64,000 nt of DNA from DAOUJI01 sp965237875 (GTDB lineage: Bacteria; Chloroflexota; Dehalococcoidia; Lucifugimonadales; JAGWBF01). The stretch covers positions 1,302,001-1,366,000 of the forward strand of contig CBDEGP010000002.1 of NCBI GenBank assembly GCA_965237875.1. The letters are read 5' to 3'. The first letter of the stretch is position 1. Every line of letters begins with the position of its first letter. The notes beneath the pieces were generated by a model. That model was given only the letters and a program-made list of their open reading frames with translations, had not been told where the DNA came from and did no database searches. Below are positions 52,568-61,955 of the stretch, one piece after another. A program made the position numbers and the translations under genes.

Positions 52568-53527
52568 ATGCGGGCATACGTTCAAAAACGGTTCCTCGCC
52601 TTTATACCTACCGTCATCCTGGTTTCGTTGATCGCTTTCACCTTGCTCCGGATCATTCCCGGGGACCCTGCCGTGGCAAGGCTCCTGGGCCCGACGGACG
52701 ATGCCGACTACACTAAGGAAGATCTGAAGGAATTGCAGGCCCGGCTGGGCACCGACCGCTCTCTCCTGGTCCAGTACTTCGAATGGTTGGGGAACATGAT
52801 CCGGGGCGATCTTGGACTCTCATTGTTCGATGACAGCGATATCAATCAGGAAATGGCCCGGCGGCTGCCCGTAAGCGCCCAGCTGGCTGTTGGCGCCATC
52901 ATATTCAGCCTGATTCTGGCCATCCCGTTGGGGGTCATATCCGCAGTCAAGCACAACACCTGGATCGACTACGTTGGCAGGTCGGTGGCCATAACCGGGG
53001 TGACGATACCCCTGTTCGTGTTCGCAGTCTTGATACTCTTCCTACTGGTGGTGGTCTTCGATTGGCTCCCACCCCTGGGCTATGCCGACCTGTGGGAGGA
53101 CCCCTGGACCAACTTCAAGCAAATGGCATTCCCCATCCTGGCGTTGTCCGCGACCCGCATCGGCTACATGGCCCGCATCACCCGGTCAGGCATGCTTGAA
53201 GTCTTGCGTGAAGACTACGTGAGGACCGCCCGCTCTAAGGGCCTGACAGAGAACGCGGTGATCTACCGCCACGCCCTGCGCAACGCCCTGCTGCCTGTGC
53301 TCACCCTGGCAGCCTTCCAATTCGCTGTCCTGCTTGGGGGGACCGTTATCGTGGAGAACATCTTCCGGCTTCCCGGCATCGGCCAGCTCCTTCTAACATC
53401 CATCCAGACCCGAGACTACACCACGGTGCAGGCCATCGTCATGACCATGATAGGAGCCATCCTGATCATCAACCTCCTGGTGGACCTGACCTACGGTATG
53501 CTGGACCCACGTATCCGCTACAATTAG
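52568..53527 (+). CDS. ABC permease DppB-type, copy 1
   Basis: 319 residues, six transmembrane helices, with the N-terminal YVQKRFLAFIPTVILVSLIAFTLLRIIPGDPAVARLLG of DppB/OppB permeases and the EAA loop in ILALSATRIGYMARITRSGMLEVLREDYVRTARSKGL. It forms half of the membrane channel with the next gene. Nearly the same protein is encoded at 60950, so the pair has been duplicated. Confidence 0.92.
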   Translation: MRAYVQKRFLAFIPTVILVSLIAFTLLRIIPGDPAVARLLGPTDDADYTKEDLKELQARLGTDRSLLVQYFEWLGNMIRGDLGLSLFDDSDINQEMARRLPVSAQLAVGAIIFSLILAIPLGVISAVKHNTWIDYVGRSVAITGVTIPLFVFAVLILFLLVVVFDWLPPLGYADLWEDPWTNFKQMAFPILALSATRIGYMARITRSGMLEVLREDYVRTARSKGLTENAVIYRHALRNALLPVLTLAAFQFAVLLGGTVIVENIFRLPGIGQLLLTSIQTRDYTTVQAIVMTMIGAILIINLLVDLTYGMLDPRIRYN

Positions 53528-53573
53528 CGACCACCAGGTAGACGCATTTATATAGGTTGACGGGAGACGGCCC

Positions 53574-54500
53574 GTGAGCGAACAGGTAGAGCGGGGAAGA
53601 GCAGAGCGGTTTCTGGCTCTCGGTGTGTCCGGCAGGCTGGCCATGCTGGGCCGTCCCCTGGCTATGTTCGCGGTACGCCAGCCACTGGGAGCCTTCAGTG
53701 CAGTGATCATCGTCCTGTTGATACTGGTGGCGGTCCTGTCCCCCCTCCTGGCGCCATCAGACCCCTACGAGGTCGATGCCAAGGCCATCTTCACCGGCCA
53801 GGGGACGGAAGGGCGCCTCCTGGGCGGCGACGAGCTAGGTCGTGACGTCCTGAGCCGTCTCATCTTCGGGGCTCGCATCTCCCTCTACGTCAGCCTGGTC
53901 TCTTGCTTGCTGGGGATCGGCATCGGAAGCGCCGTGGGCATTGTCAGCGCGACCCGCGGCGGCACACTAGACCTGATTCTCCAGCGTGTCATTGACGCGC
54001 TGATGGCCTTCCCCAATTTGATACTGGCGCTGGCCATTATGTCCACCATGGGTTCCTCGCTGAGGAACGTCATCATAGCCATCACCATTGTTGTGATTCC
54101 CCCCACGGCCAGGGGCGTCCGAGCCCAGGCCCTCACCATCGTACCCATGGACTACATAACCGCGGCTCGGGCTGTGGGGGCCGGGTACTGGCGCATCATC
54201 TTCAGGCACGTACTCCCCAACTGCCTCTCCCTCGTATTCATCTTGGCCTCGGTGACGTTGGGGGCTGCCATCATCATCGAAAGCTCCCTGAGCTTCCTGG
54301 GGCTGGGCGCCCCTCCCGAAGAGCCCTCCTGGGGCGGCATGATAGGCGGCGCCCAAACCTACCGCTTCCTGAGGGTCGCCCCAACCCTTGTAGCCTACCC
54401 GGCCATCGCCATAGGGCTTGTGGTGTTTGCTTTCAATGTGCTGGGGGACGCCCTGCGTGATATGTGGGACCCCCGGCTACGCGGCAGCCGGGAGGAGTAG
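53574..54500 (+). CDS. ABC permease DppC-type, copy 1
   Basis: 308 residues. N-terminal cytoplasmic part, a first helix (FSAVIIVLLILVAVLSPLLAPSDPY), the LGGDELGRDVLSRLIFGARISL motif and the EAA loop (VPMDYITAARAVGAGYWRIIFRHVLPN) are those of DppC/OppC. GTG start; 46 bases after the DppB gene. The paralogue at 61956 differs mainly in the first 90 residues. Confidence 0.92.
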   Translation: MSEQVERGRAERFLALGVSGRLAMLGRPLAMFAVRQPLGAFSAVIIVLLILVAVLSPLLAPSDPYEVDAKAIFTGQGTEGRLLGGDELGRDVLSRLIFGARISLYVSLVSCLLGIGIGSAVGIVSATRGGTLDLILQRVIDALMAFPNLILALAIMSTMGSSLRNVIIAITIVVIPPTARGVRAQALTIVPMDYITAARAVGAGYWRIIFRHVLPNCLSLVFILASVTLGAAIIIESSLSFLGLGAPPEEPSWGGMIGGAQTYRFLRVAPTLVAYPAIAIGLVVFAFNVLGDALRDMWDPRLRGSREE

Positions 54501-54571
54501 GCTGAAGTCAGCCTCGGACTGGGCGTGGCCGTTACCGGTCACCAATGCCGGAGGGGAGAATGGCGAAAATA

Positions 54572-56209
54572 TTATTGAAGCAGAAACCCTTCATAACCAT
54601 TGGCCGCCACCTCCGCACACTTGGCCCGATAGGCTGGAGCGCTGTCCGGATAGAGGAGCAAGGCGTGTGCCTTACCGGGGATGTTCGTCCCCACGAACCA
54701 ATTGGTTTTGGCCTGGGTCCGAAGTGAGCCTACGCTCAACTCGGCAATGTGATTCGTCCAGGCCTCTTCCGCCTGCGGGGTGGCCGCAATGCGCGCAAAG
54801 TCCTTGTCGCGCATATAGCCTATGCAGTCGCTCACCCATTCCACGATCGACTCGGCGCATCTGGGGAAGTTGCAGGACGCAGCCGAATTGACGATGAAGA
54901 GATTCGGGAAGCCCGCGCTCTGGACGCCCAGATAGGTGCGCGGACCCTCGGCGAATTTATCCGTGAACGCCTGCCCGCCTTCGCCTTGGATATCCATCCT
55001 GGTCAATGACCCGGTCACGGCGTCAAATCCCGTGGCAAAGATTATGACGTCCAGATCGTACTCGGCGTCACTGGTTTTGAGGCCGTTGGGAGTGATGCGC
55101 TCGATCGGAGCCTCGCGCACGTCAACCAGTAAGACATTGTCCCGGTTGTACACCTCATAGTACCCGCTCTCCAGGGGGATGCGCTTGGAACCGAAGGGAT
55201 GGTCCTTGGGCACGAGCTTTTCCGCCACCGCTGGGTCCTTGACGCGCTCACGTATCTTATTACGGACGAATTCGGCGTAGTCCTCGTTGACCTCCCCGGG
55301 GGTCATGATGTCCTGGAAATTGGCCTGCCATTTCTTGAAGCCGGGCTCTGCCCACAACTCTTCGTACTGCGCCAGCCGCTCTTCCGGTGAGACTTCTAGG
55401 GCCGACCGCGGGTCTGAGTCGTACATAAACGCGCTTTTGGAATCGCGACACTTATCGAAGATTTCTGGGTAGGTGGCCTTGATCTTGCGCTGGGTCTCGG
55501 GATCAATCTCCGAGTTGCGTAATGGCGCACAGTAATTCGCCGTGCGCTGAAAAACCGTCAGATGGGAGACCTCCTTGGCGATTTCCGTGATGAGCTGGAC
55601 GGCGGTGGCTCCTGTGCCGACGACCCCCACACGCTTGCCGGCTAAATGCATGCCTTCCTGCGGCCATCTGGCGGTGTGACACCAGTCGCCCTCGAAGCTC
55701 TCGATCCCCTCAAAGTCGGGGAGATAATGCGCAGACATAATGCCAACCGCCGCGATTAGAAATTGCGCCCGCACCCGGCGGCCATCCGCCGTTTGGATCT
55801 GCCAGATATTCTCCCCCTCGTCGTAGACCGCCGAGGTGACGTGGGCATTGAGCTGTATGTCCCGGCGCAGGTCAAACTTGTCTGCTACATAATTTAGGTA
55901 TCGCTCGTTCTCCGGCTGGCCTGAAAAATGCTCTTTCCAGTCCCATTCCTGGAGGAGTTCCTCCGAGAAGGAATATCCGTAGGTGTAACTCTCAGAGTCG
56001 AAGCGCGCCCCCGGGTAGCGATTCCAATACCAAGTGCCGCCTACCCCGCCACCATCTTCGAAGACCCGCACCGAGAGCCCGAGCCGACGCAGGCGGTACA
56101 ACTGATACAGCCCGGTAAGCCCAGCGCCAATGATAATCGCGTCGTACTGCTCAACCTCTTCGACTAGCCCCGTACCGGCTGCGGGGGTTTGCTGTGGAGA
56201 GTCTCCCAT
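54572..56209 (-). CDS. Baeyer-Villiger-type flavin monooxygenase
   Basis: 545 residues. FAD site IIGAGLTGLYQLYRLR (near 26-41), GGTWYWNRYPGARFDSESYTY, the Baeyer-Villiger fingerprint FxGxxxHTxxWP as FEGDWCHTARWP (near 170) and NADPH site VGVVGTGATAVQ. Such enzymes insert oxygen next to a ketone to form an ester or lactone (cyclohexanone monooxygenase group). This fits the lactonase 8-10 kb away. GGAGGG precedes the ATG. Convergent with the permease gene. Confidence 0.92.
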   Translation of the reverse strand: MGDSPQQTPAAGTGLVEEVEQYDAIIIGAGLTGLYQLYRLRRLGLSVRVFEDGGGVGGTWYWNRYPGARFDSESYTYGYSFSEELLQEWDWKEHFSGQPENERYLNYVADKFDLRRDIQLNAHVTSAVYDEGENIWQIQTADGRRVRAQFLIAAVGIMSAHYLPDFEGIESFEGDWCHTARWPQEGMHLAGKRVGVVGTGATAVQLITEIAKEVSHLTVFQRTANYCAPLRNSEIDPETQRKIKATYPEIFDKCRDSKSAFMYDSDPRSALEVSPEERLAQYEELWAEPGFKKWQANFQDIMTPGEVNEDYAEFVRNKIRERVKDPAVAEKLVPKDHPFGSKRIPLESGYYEVYNRDNVLLVDVREAPIERITPNGLKTSDAEYDLDVIIFATGFDAVTGSLTRMDIQGEGGQAFTDKFAEGPRTYLGVQSAGFPNLFIVNSAASCNFPRCAESIVEWVSDCIGYMRDKDFARIAATPQAEEAWTNHIAELSVGSLRTQAKTNWFVGTNIPGKAHALLLYPDSAPAYRAKCAEVAANGYEGFLLQ

Positions 56210-56586
56210 ATCGTCCCTCCTTCAGGTCTTTGAACGGTTCCGGTTTGAACTGTCCCCTCATGCAAAGATGTCAGGTGGGTCTTCAGACGCTTCCAAAGGA
56301 AGTCCTTTTGGCACGTCCAATCCTACCACCTCCATGGCTACACCGCATCCGACACCCCTTGTGGTCAATTCCCTCCACTCTCACTTATCCACCTGTCCAG
56401 TCTTCCGGGTCCAACCCGGCGGTGGGGCCGGAGGGGAATCGTGGGGAGTCATCAGGTGTATATGGAGGCGGGCGAATTGTTGGTCCCCGGGATTCTGAAG
56501 CTTCCTGGGTGGAGCGATTCGTGGACAGACCGCTGGCGTGTTGGAATGGAACCACAGCCACTAATGGACCGCTGCGGCCCACTGGT

Positions 56587-56602
56587 GAAGTGTATACACT
56601 TC
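56587..56602. promoter_or_regulatory. 16-bp perfect palindrome
   Basis: GAAGTGTATACACTTC, extendable with one wobble to GGYGAAG...CTTCGCC. It lies in the gap 56210-56694, which has no supported gene. Shape and length suit a dimeric regulator operator, possibly for the monooxygenase. Confidence 0.35.
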
Positions 56603-56657
56603 GCCGCTGATCCCGTACCCAGCATTTCTTATCTGGGATTCCATGCCCTTGTCAACA

Positions 56658-56684
56658 GGGTCAGGTCGGTGGAAGACCTGACCC
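56658..56684 (+). terminator. 10-bp perfect hairpin followed by TTT
   Basis: GGGTCAGGTC and GACCTGACCC around a seven-base loop, then TTTAG. It has the form of an intrinsic terminator on +, but no + gene is recognised just upstream, so its purpose is unclear. Confidence 0.4.
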
Positions 56685-56694
56685 TTTAGCCTCG

Positions 56695-56871
56695 ATGGAT
56701 GCCTACCTGGACACCTCGGGACCTCTGGAGGTCGATTTCGATACTCGCGAGGAGCTGATAACCAAGACCTGGATGAGCGGCGAGCTGCTATGGGACCCTG
56801 AAAGTCTACACTTCGAGCCTACCCAGAAGGCACTGGACATCCTGGCCCTGGTTGAGAGCAGGAATGGGTAG
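56695..56871 (+). CDS. Small ORF, unrecognised
   Basis: 58 codons from ATG to TAG: MDAYLDTSGPLEVDFDTREE, MSGELLWDPESLHFEPTQKA, then a helical end. The amino-acid make-up looks like the C-terminal end of a cytoplasmic enzyme rather than chance translation. No ribosome site is seen and it follows a hairpin directly, so it may be a relic of a larger gene. No family is recognised. Confidence 0.3.
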   Translation: MDAYLDTSGPLEVDFDTREELITKTWMSGELLWDPESLHFEPTQKALDILALVESRNG

Positions 56872-56975
56872 CCCCACGAGAATAGATAAGCAGCCGAAAG
56901 CGACCCGCGATCGGCCCAGGACTCTCTGGTCAGCGCGGCAGGGACGAAGAAGTTGAGAGCGACGGGCCGGACTGG

Positions 56976-58163
56976 TTACTTGAGTGTTATGGGGTACGCT
57001 CTGACGGCATTATCCCACAGGATCTTGCGCTTGCTGTCCAGGGAGATTCCCGGCACTTCCAGGAGGTCCTGCACCGCTGTGGCGTATTTCCGGCCCTCGG
57101 GGTGGCCGAAGTCGGTCCCGGTGATGAGGACCTGATCGCCCACGGCATCTATGACCATCTTGAGTCCAGGATCGTCCTGGTCCGCAGCGATGAAGCACTG
57201 CTCTTGGAAGTATTCGATAGGCCACTTGGAGAGACCCGTGATCCGGACGCCCCTGTTTCCACCGTTTACCGCCGACTCCATACGTTCCGGCCAGTAGGCT
57301 GCCCAACCGGCGCCCGATTCCAGGAATATCAGCTTTAGTTTGGGATGCCGCTCCAGCACCCCGCCCGTGATAAAGGATGCACAGGCCATCATGTTGCCGA
57401 TACAGAAGCCCACCGTGTTCTGGAGGTCCCCCAGACCACGATGGTAATTTAACAGCCCCTGGTCGAGTGGATTTTGTGCGCTGGGATGGAGTCCGATTGG
57501 CACACCGAGGTCTGCGCATGTGGCCCACAGGGGATCACATACCTCATCGTAGAGGCGGAGGTTGGGAACAGGGGCCGGGTTAAGGTGGACGGACCCGAAG
57601 CCGTACTCCTTGACGCAACGTGTCACTTCCTGTCTGGCAGCCTCCGGATCCCGCAGGTCTATGGAGACCGCTCCAATAAGCCTGTCCCTGCCCCCTTCCT
57701 GGCAGAAATCGCCAAGCCAGCGGTTGTATGCACGGCGTATGGCCGTGGCCGTCCCGGCTTCCATGTCGGGGACACTTGTGGTCCAGAAGCCCACAGTGGG
57801 GTAGACAATCATGTAGTCGATGCCCGACTGCTCCATCACCTCTTTGTAGGCGCTGGGGGGGAAGTTCTGTTCGGCCCACTTCTCGTATGGACCGTCTAGT
57901 TCAATCGGCTCGCGATCGGCTGTCCCAACCTCGTGCTGAGCGCCACCCATTATCTGGTGCCCCATCACGTTGATGGCCGAGGTCAGGCATAGAGGGTTTT
58001 CACCGATTCCTCTCAGCGCGATTCTATCACCTAGCTCGGAGGCCCGCACGTATTTAAAGTATCCCTTCACCATCCCCTGGTGCCTCTTCTCTAGGTAGTT
58101 GTCCCACATGTCCTCGGGCTCCAGCACATGGGAGTCGCTGTCAACGAACCTGAACCGTTCCAT
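56976..58163 (-). CDS. Amidohydrolase family protein C
   Basis: 395 residues, Amidohydro_2 type: RFVDSDSHVLEPEDMWDNYLEKR at the start, PIGLHPSAQNPLDQG in the middle, LIFLESGAGWAAYWPERM and ITGTDFGHPEGRKYATAV with the late Asp. It is clearly more distant from A and B than they are from each other. Hydrolysis or decarboxylation of a small acid is likely. ATG at 58163 has GGGGAGGAG upstream; the frame's earlier ATG is in the ribosome site region. Confidence 0.85.
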   Translation of the reverse strand: MERFRFVDSDSHVLEPEDMWDNYLEKRHQGMVKGYFKYVRASELGDRIALRGIGENPLCLTSAINVMGHQIMGGAQHEVGTADREPIELDGPYEKWAEQNFPPSAYKEVMEQSGIDYMIVYPTVGFWTTSVPDMEAGTATAIRRAYNRWLGDFCQEGGRDRLIGAVSIDLRDPEAARQEVTRCVKEYGFGSVHLNPAPVPNLRLYDEVCDPLWATCADLGVPIGLHPSAQNPLDQGLLNYHRGLGDLQNTVGFCIGNMMACASFITGGVLERHPKLKLIFLESGAGWAAYWPERMESAVNGGNRGVRITGLSKWPIEYFQEQCFIAADQDDPGLKMVIDAVGDQVLITGTDFGHPEGRKYATAVQDLLEVPGISLDSKRKILWDNAVRAYPITLK

Positions 58164-58487
58164 TAGTCTCCTCCCCATCCCTCAGATGAATTTGTTAAAG
58201 CCGGCAACCACGTATATGGTACGTACGCTTCGAGGAGCCGTCAATTATCTCCCTTGTGACTCGCCAAGCGTGGCGGTCCCGACCGCATGGGGAGGTACAA
58301 AGGACACTTACTGTCGAACACCGATTTAGGACGTGTCCGGGTCTTTTTATCGGCTCGACCGAAATGTTTGACATAAATCATGGGCGATACTACACTGACT
58401 TTCGTCAAAGATGGTTGTTCAGCAACCTTAATATAGGGCTGCGGCGTAAGGGGTTTCCAGGCCGATTTTCCGAGCAGGAGGATGCCG
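58164..58487. other. Intergenic between divergent hydrolase genes
   Basis: About 320 bases separating divergent amidohydrolase C and the deacetylase-like gene. It should hold both promoters; no clear -35/-10 pair, operator or small gene stood out. Confidence 0.4.
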
Positions 58488-59684
58488 ATGGTGGCCCAGC
58501 AAACGGCATACGACCTGGTTTTGAAGGGCGGGACCCTTATGGACGCTGCCCAGAACATCAACGACCGGCGAGACGTTGCCTTCAAGGACGGGAAGGTGGC
58601 GGCGGTGTCCCAGCGTATCGACCCTACCCAGGCAGCCCAGGTGGTGGATGTCACGGGCAAGCTGGTCACCCCCGGTTTCATCGACCTTCACGGCCACTTC
58701 TACGAGGGCGTAATCACAGGGAGGGGAGGGGTGGCTAGCGACGCCGACGCGACATGTCTTCCCGCAGGTGTGACAACGGCTGTGGACGCTGGGACAGCGG
58801 GCTGGGCCAACTACAAGACCATGCGCGATTTCATAGTCCCCACCAAGCTCACTCGGGTGCTGGCTTGTCTCCACATCGGGGCCACCGGGCTGCTGCTTCA
58901 CGAAGCTGTGGGCGGAGAGCTCCGAGATTTGAGCCATGCCGACCCCGACCGAACCGCCGATGCCATCAAGGAGAACCCCGGCTACCTGGTAGGCGTCAAG
59001 ATTCGCATGGCCCACGACGCGGTCTCCTACTGGGAGGCTGAAACCGCACTAAAGCGGGCGAGGGAAGCAGCCGACAAGGCCGGAGTAACACTGATGGTCC
59101 ACGTTGCCGGAACGCCGATACCTCTGCCGGTAATCCTCGAGATTCTAGGTCCCCAGGACATCTCCACCCACGCCTTTAACGGTTCTCACGAAAATATTCT
59201 GGACGCCAATCGCCATCTCCGCCCTGAAGCGCTGGAGGCCGTTCGGCGGGGAGTGGTCATGGATACGGGCGACGCTGGGGGAGTACTAAATATCGACATA
59301 TGCAAGCCGGCCTTCCGCGAAGGGTTCTTCCCCACTACCATTAGCACGGATATGCATACCTGTGATCCCGCAGTCAGGACCGTGCACGGGGTGAACGACC
59401 TGGTGAGTAAGAGTTTCGCTTTAGGCCAGCCGCTAGAAGATGCGGTGGCCGCTGCGACCTCCAGGCCAGCCAAAGCCATCCACATGGAGAGGGAGATCGG
59501 GTCGCTGGCGCCGGGAATGGAAGGGGACGCGGCCGTTTTCAGCCAGCAGGAGGGGCAGTTCCAGTGGACCAACACCTCCAAGCAGACCGTCGAAGGCAAC
59601 TTTCGCCTGGACACTTACCTGACGGTCCGGAACGGCTCGGTGGTCTGGCGTGAGGGCCAGATAGTACGACCCGCCGCCGAATAG
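58488..59684 (+). CDS. Amidohydrolase/deacetylase-like metallohydrolase
   Basis: 398 residues of the dihydroorotase-like superfamily, EF_0837/deacetylase branch. Metal ligands: HxH in GFIDLHGHFYEG, Lys in LVGVKIRM (carbamylated in relatives), His in LMVHVAG and ISTHAFNG, and Asp in ISTDMHTCDP. The N-terminal small beta domain (YDLVLKGGTLMDAAQNINDRRDVAFKDGKVAAV) is typical. It would hydrolyse an amide or cyclic ring bond. ATG at 58488 is chosen because GGAGG lies six bases upstream, whereas an ATG at 58482 touches it. Confidence 0.85.
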   Translation: MVAQQTAYDLVLKGGTLMDAAQNINDRRDVAFKDGKVAAVSQRIDPTQAAQVVDVTGKLVTPGFIDLHGHFYEGVITGRGGVASDADATCLPAGVTTAVDAGTAGWANYKTMRDFIVPTKLTRVLACLHIGATGLLLHEAVGGELRDLSHADPDRTADAIKENPGYLVGVKIRMAHDAVSYWEAETALKRAREAADKAGVTLMVHVAGTPIPLPVILEILGPQDISTHAFNGSHENILDANRHLRPEALEAVRRGVVMDTGDAGGVLNIDICKPAFREGFFPTTISTDMHTCDPAVRTVHGVNDLVSKSFALGQPLEDAVAAATSRPAKAIHMEREIGSLAPGMEGDAAVFSQQEGQFQWTNTSKQTVEGNFRLDTYLTVRNGSVVWREGQIVRPAAE

Positions 59685-59841
59685 AGCTGGAACAGTTGTC
59701 CTTCGTAGTGAGGAGAACTCTCGGAGGCGCGCAACATACTTCGGGAGACTGCTCATGGCAGGGTTGCTGGGCAACATTGACGCCCTTCGACCGGGACTAT
59801 GCAATACATGTCAACTCCGTGAAAGGTGGGACAATCCAAGA

Positions 59842-60825
59842 ATGTTTAGGACAGGCTCTGGCAAATACACTTACGAGTGGGTCGAGGGCTGGCCCACGCT
59901 GCCTGACGGCTGGACAATAGGCCAGAACGGTGTTGCTACGGATTCCGAGGACCGGGTCTACTGCTTTAACCGTAGTGATCACCCCCTGATAGTGTTCGAC
60001 CGGGACGGCAATGTACTTACTTCGTGGGGAGAAGGGGCGCTGATCGACGCCCATGGTATGCATATTGACGAGGACGACAACCTGTACCTTCCGGTCAAAG
60101 ATGGCCACGTGGTGCTGAAGTACGACAAGAGCGGCAACCAACTGATGACTATGGGCGCCTGGAACGAGCCCTCGGACACCGGCATCCCCCACGGCCACGG
60201 GCCGGGCCAGCCGGGTTGGACCGAGGGCGCTGTACCGTTTTCAGGCCCTACGCGCATGTGGCCCAACGTACGCGCCGCGGGGCCCTTCAACATGCCCAGC
60301 GATATCTCCCAGGCCGCCAACGGCGACCTGTACATCTCCGACGGCTACGCCAACTTCCGGGTCCATGTCTTTACGTCCGACGGCCATCTGAAGTTCTCCT
60401 GGGGCGAGTTCGGCAAGAATGGGCCGGGAGAGTTTCACACGCCGCACGGCATATGGGTGGACAAAAAGCGGGGCCAGGTCTTCGTCGCTGACCGGGAGAA
60501 CGACCGTATTCAGATCTTCGACCTAGAGGGCAACTATAAGACTCACTGGACCGGGTTCCGCCGCCCCTGCTCCATCTATATTGACGAGGACGATACCGTG
60601 TTCGTCCCGGAGCTTCAGAATTTCATCTCCATCCTCGACATCGACGGCCGTTTAATTACCCGCCTCGACAGCCCCTACGGCCACTGGCCCCAAGGGTCGG
60701 CCGCCCACTTCTTGTGGCTCGATTCCCACGGGGACATCTACATCAACCAGCACTTGCAGGGGCAGGAGGACAAGGACTATTATAAGATGGCTTCGTGCCT
60801 CATCAAGTATCGGAGAGTGGGCTGA
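59842..60825 (+). CDS. NHL-repeat beta-propeller protein B
   Basis: 327 residues of NHL-type blades: GVATDSEDRVYCFNRSDHPLIVFDRDGNVL, HIDEDDNLYLPVKDGHVVLKY, DISQAANGDLYISDGYANFRVHVF and FVADRENDRIQIFDLEGNY. Similar to PAL-like lyase folds and to protein A at 48902. No signal peptide. The start at 59842 removes a non-homologous N-terminus. It lies between the deacetylase-like gene and the second permease pair, all on +. Confidence 0.8.
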   Translation: MFRTGSGKYTYEWVEGWPTLPDGWTIGQNGVATDSEDRVYCFNRSDHPLIVFDRDGNVLTSWGEGALIDAHGMHIDEDDNLYLPVKDGHVVLKYDKSGNQLMTMGAWNEPSDTGIPHGHGPGQPGWTEGAVPFSGPTRMWPNVRAAGPFNMPSDISQAANGDLYISDGYANFRVHVFTSDGHLKFSWGEFGKNGPGEFHTPHGIWVDKKRGQVFVADRENDRIQIFDLEGNYKTHWTGFRRPCSIYIDEDDTVFVPELQNFISILDIDGRLITRLDSPYGHWPQGSAAHFLWLDSHGDIYINQHLQGQEDKDYYKMASCLIKYRRVG

Positions 60826-60949
60826 AGGGATTCTCCAGCGTCGGGACCTTCATGTACTAAGGACCGGCCTCAGCAACCACATCCGCGCCGTCTTCTCGAC
60901 CGTAGAAGCGGCATACTGAGGGTCTTTCAGGGGTCAAGGACGGGAGGCC

Positions 60950-61909
60950 ATGCAGGCATACGTGCAAAAACGGTTTCTGGCCTTTATCCCCACCTTATTC
61001 CTCGTTTCAATCATCGCTTTCACCATGCTCCGAATCATCCCTGGGGACCCTGCCGTCGCCAGGCTCTTGGGTCCCACGGGGGAAGCCGACTATGCCCAGG
61101 AAGACCTGCAAGCATTGCAGGCCAAGCTGGGCACCGACCGCTCCCTCCTGGTCCAGTACTTCCAATGGGTCGGAGACATGTTCCAGGGCGACCTGGGAGA
61201 GTCGCTGTTGGATGACAACCCCATCAATGAGGAAATGGCCCGGCGGCTGCCCGTAAGCGCCCAGCTGGCTGTTGGCGCCATCATATTCAGCCTGGCGCTG
61301 GCGATCCCGTTGGGGGTCATATCCGCCGTCAAGCAGAACACGTGGATCGATTACGTTGGCAGGTCCGTGGCCATAACCGGAGTAACGATACCTTTGTTCG
61401 TGTTCTCAGTCTTGATACTCTTCGTCTTGGTGGTGGTTTTCGATTGGCTCCCACCCCTGGGGTATGCCGACCTGTGGGAAGACCCCATGATGAACTTCAA
61501 GCAAACGTCGTTCGCCATCTTGGCGTTGTCCGTGACCCGCATCGGCTACATGGCCCGCATCACCCGGTCAGGCATGCTTGAGGTCTTGCGTGAAGACTAC
61601 GTCAGGACTGCTCGTTCCAAGGGTCTTGTAGAGAACGTCGTGATCTACCGCCATGCCCTGCGCAACGCAATGTTGCCTCTACTCACCTTGGCAGCCTTCC
61701 AGTTCGCTGTTCTCCTGGGGGGCACTGTGATAGTGGAGAACATCTTCCAACTTCCCGGCATCGGCCAGCTCCTTCTAACATCCATCGTGGCCCGCGACTA
61801 CACTATGGTGCAAGCCATCGTCATGACGATGATCGGCGCCATCCTTATTATTAACCTCCTGGTAGACCTGACCTACGGTATGCTGGACCCGCGTATCCGC
61901 TACAATTAG
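60950..61909 (+). CDS. ABC permease DppB-type, copy 2
   Basis: 319 residues, nearly identical in length and sequence to the permease at 52568, with the same EAA loop and DppB N-terminus. Differences gather around residues 50-80 and 168-180. GGGAGG precedes the ATG. No substrate-binding or ATPase gene adjoins it, so it must share those parts with copy 1 or with genes outside the window. Confidence 0.92.
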   Translation: MQAYVQKRFLAFIPTLFLVSIIAFTMLRIIPGDPAVARLLGPTGEADYAQEDLQALQAKLGTDRSLLVQYFQWVGDMFQGDLGESLLDDNPINEEMARRLPVSAQLAVGAIIFSLALAIPLGVISAVKQNTWIDYVGRSVAITGVTIPLFVFSVLILFVLVVVFDWLPPLGYADLWEDPMMNFKQTSFAILALSVTRIGYMARITRSGMLEVLREDYVRTARSKGLVENVVIYRHALRNAMLPLLTLAAFQFAVLLGGTVIVENIFQLPGIGQLLLTSIVARDYTMVQAIVMTMIGAILIINLLVDLTYGMLDPRIRYN

Positions 61910-61955
61910 CGATCACTGGGGAGACGCATTTATATAAGTTGACGGGAGACGCCCC

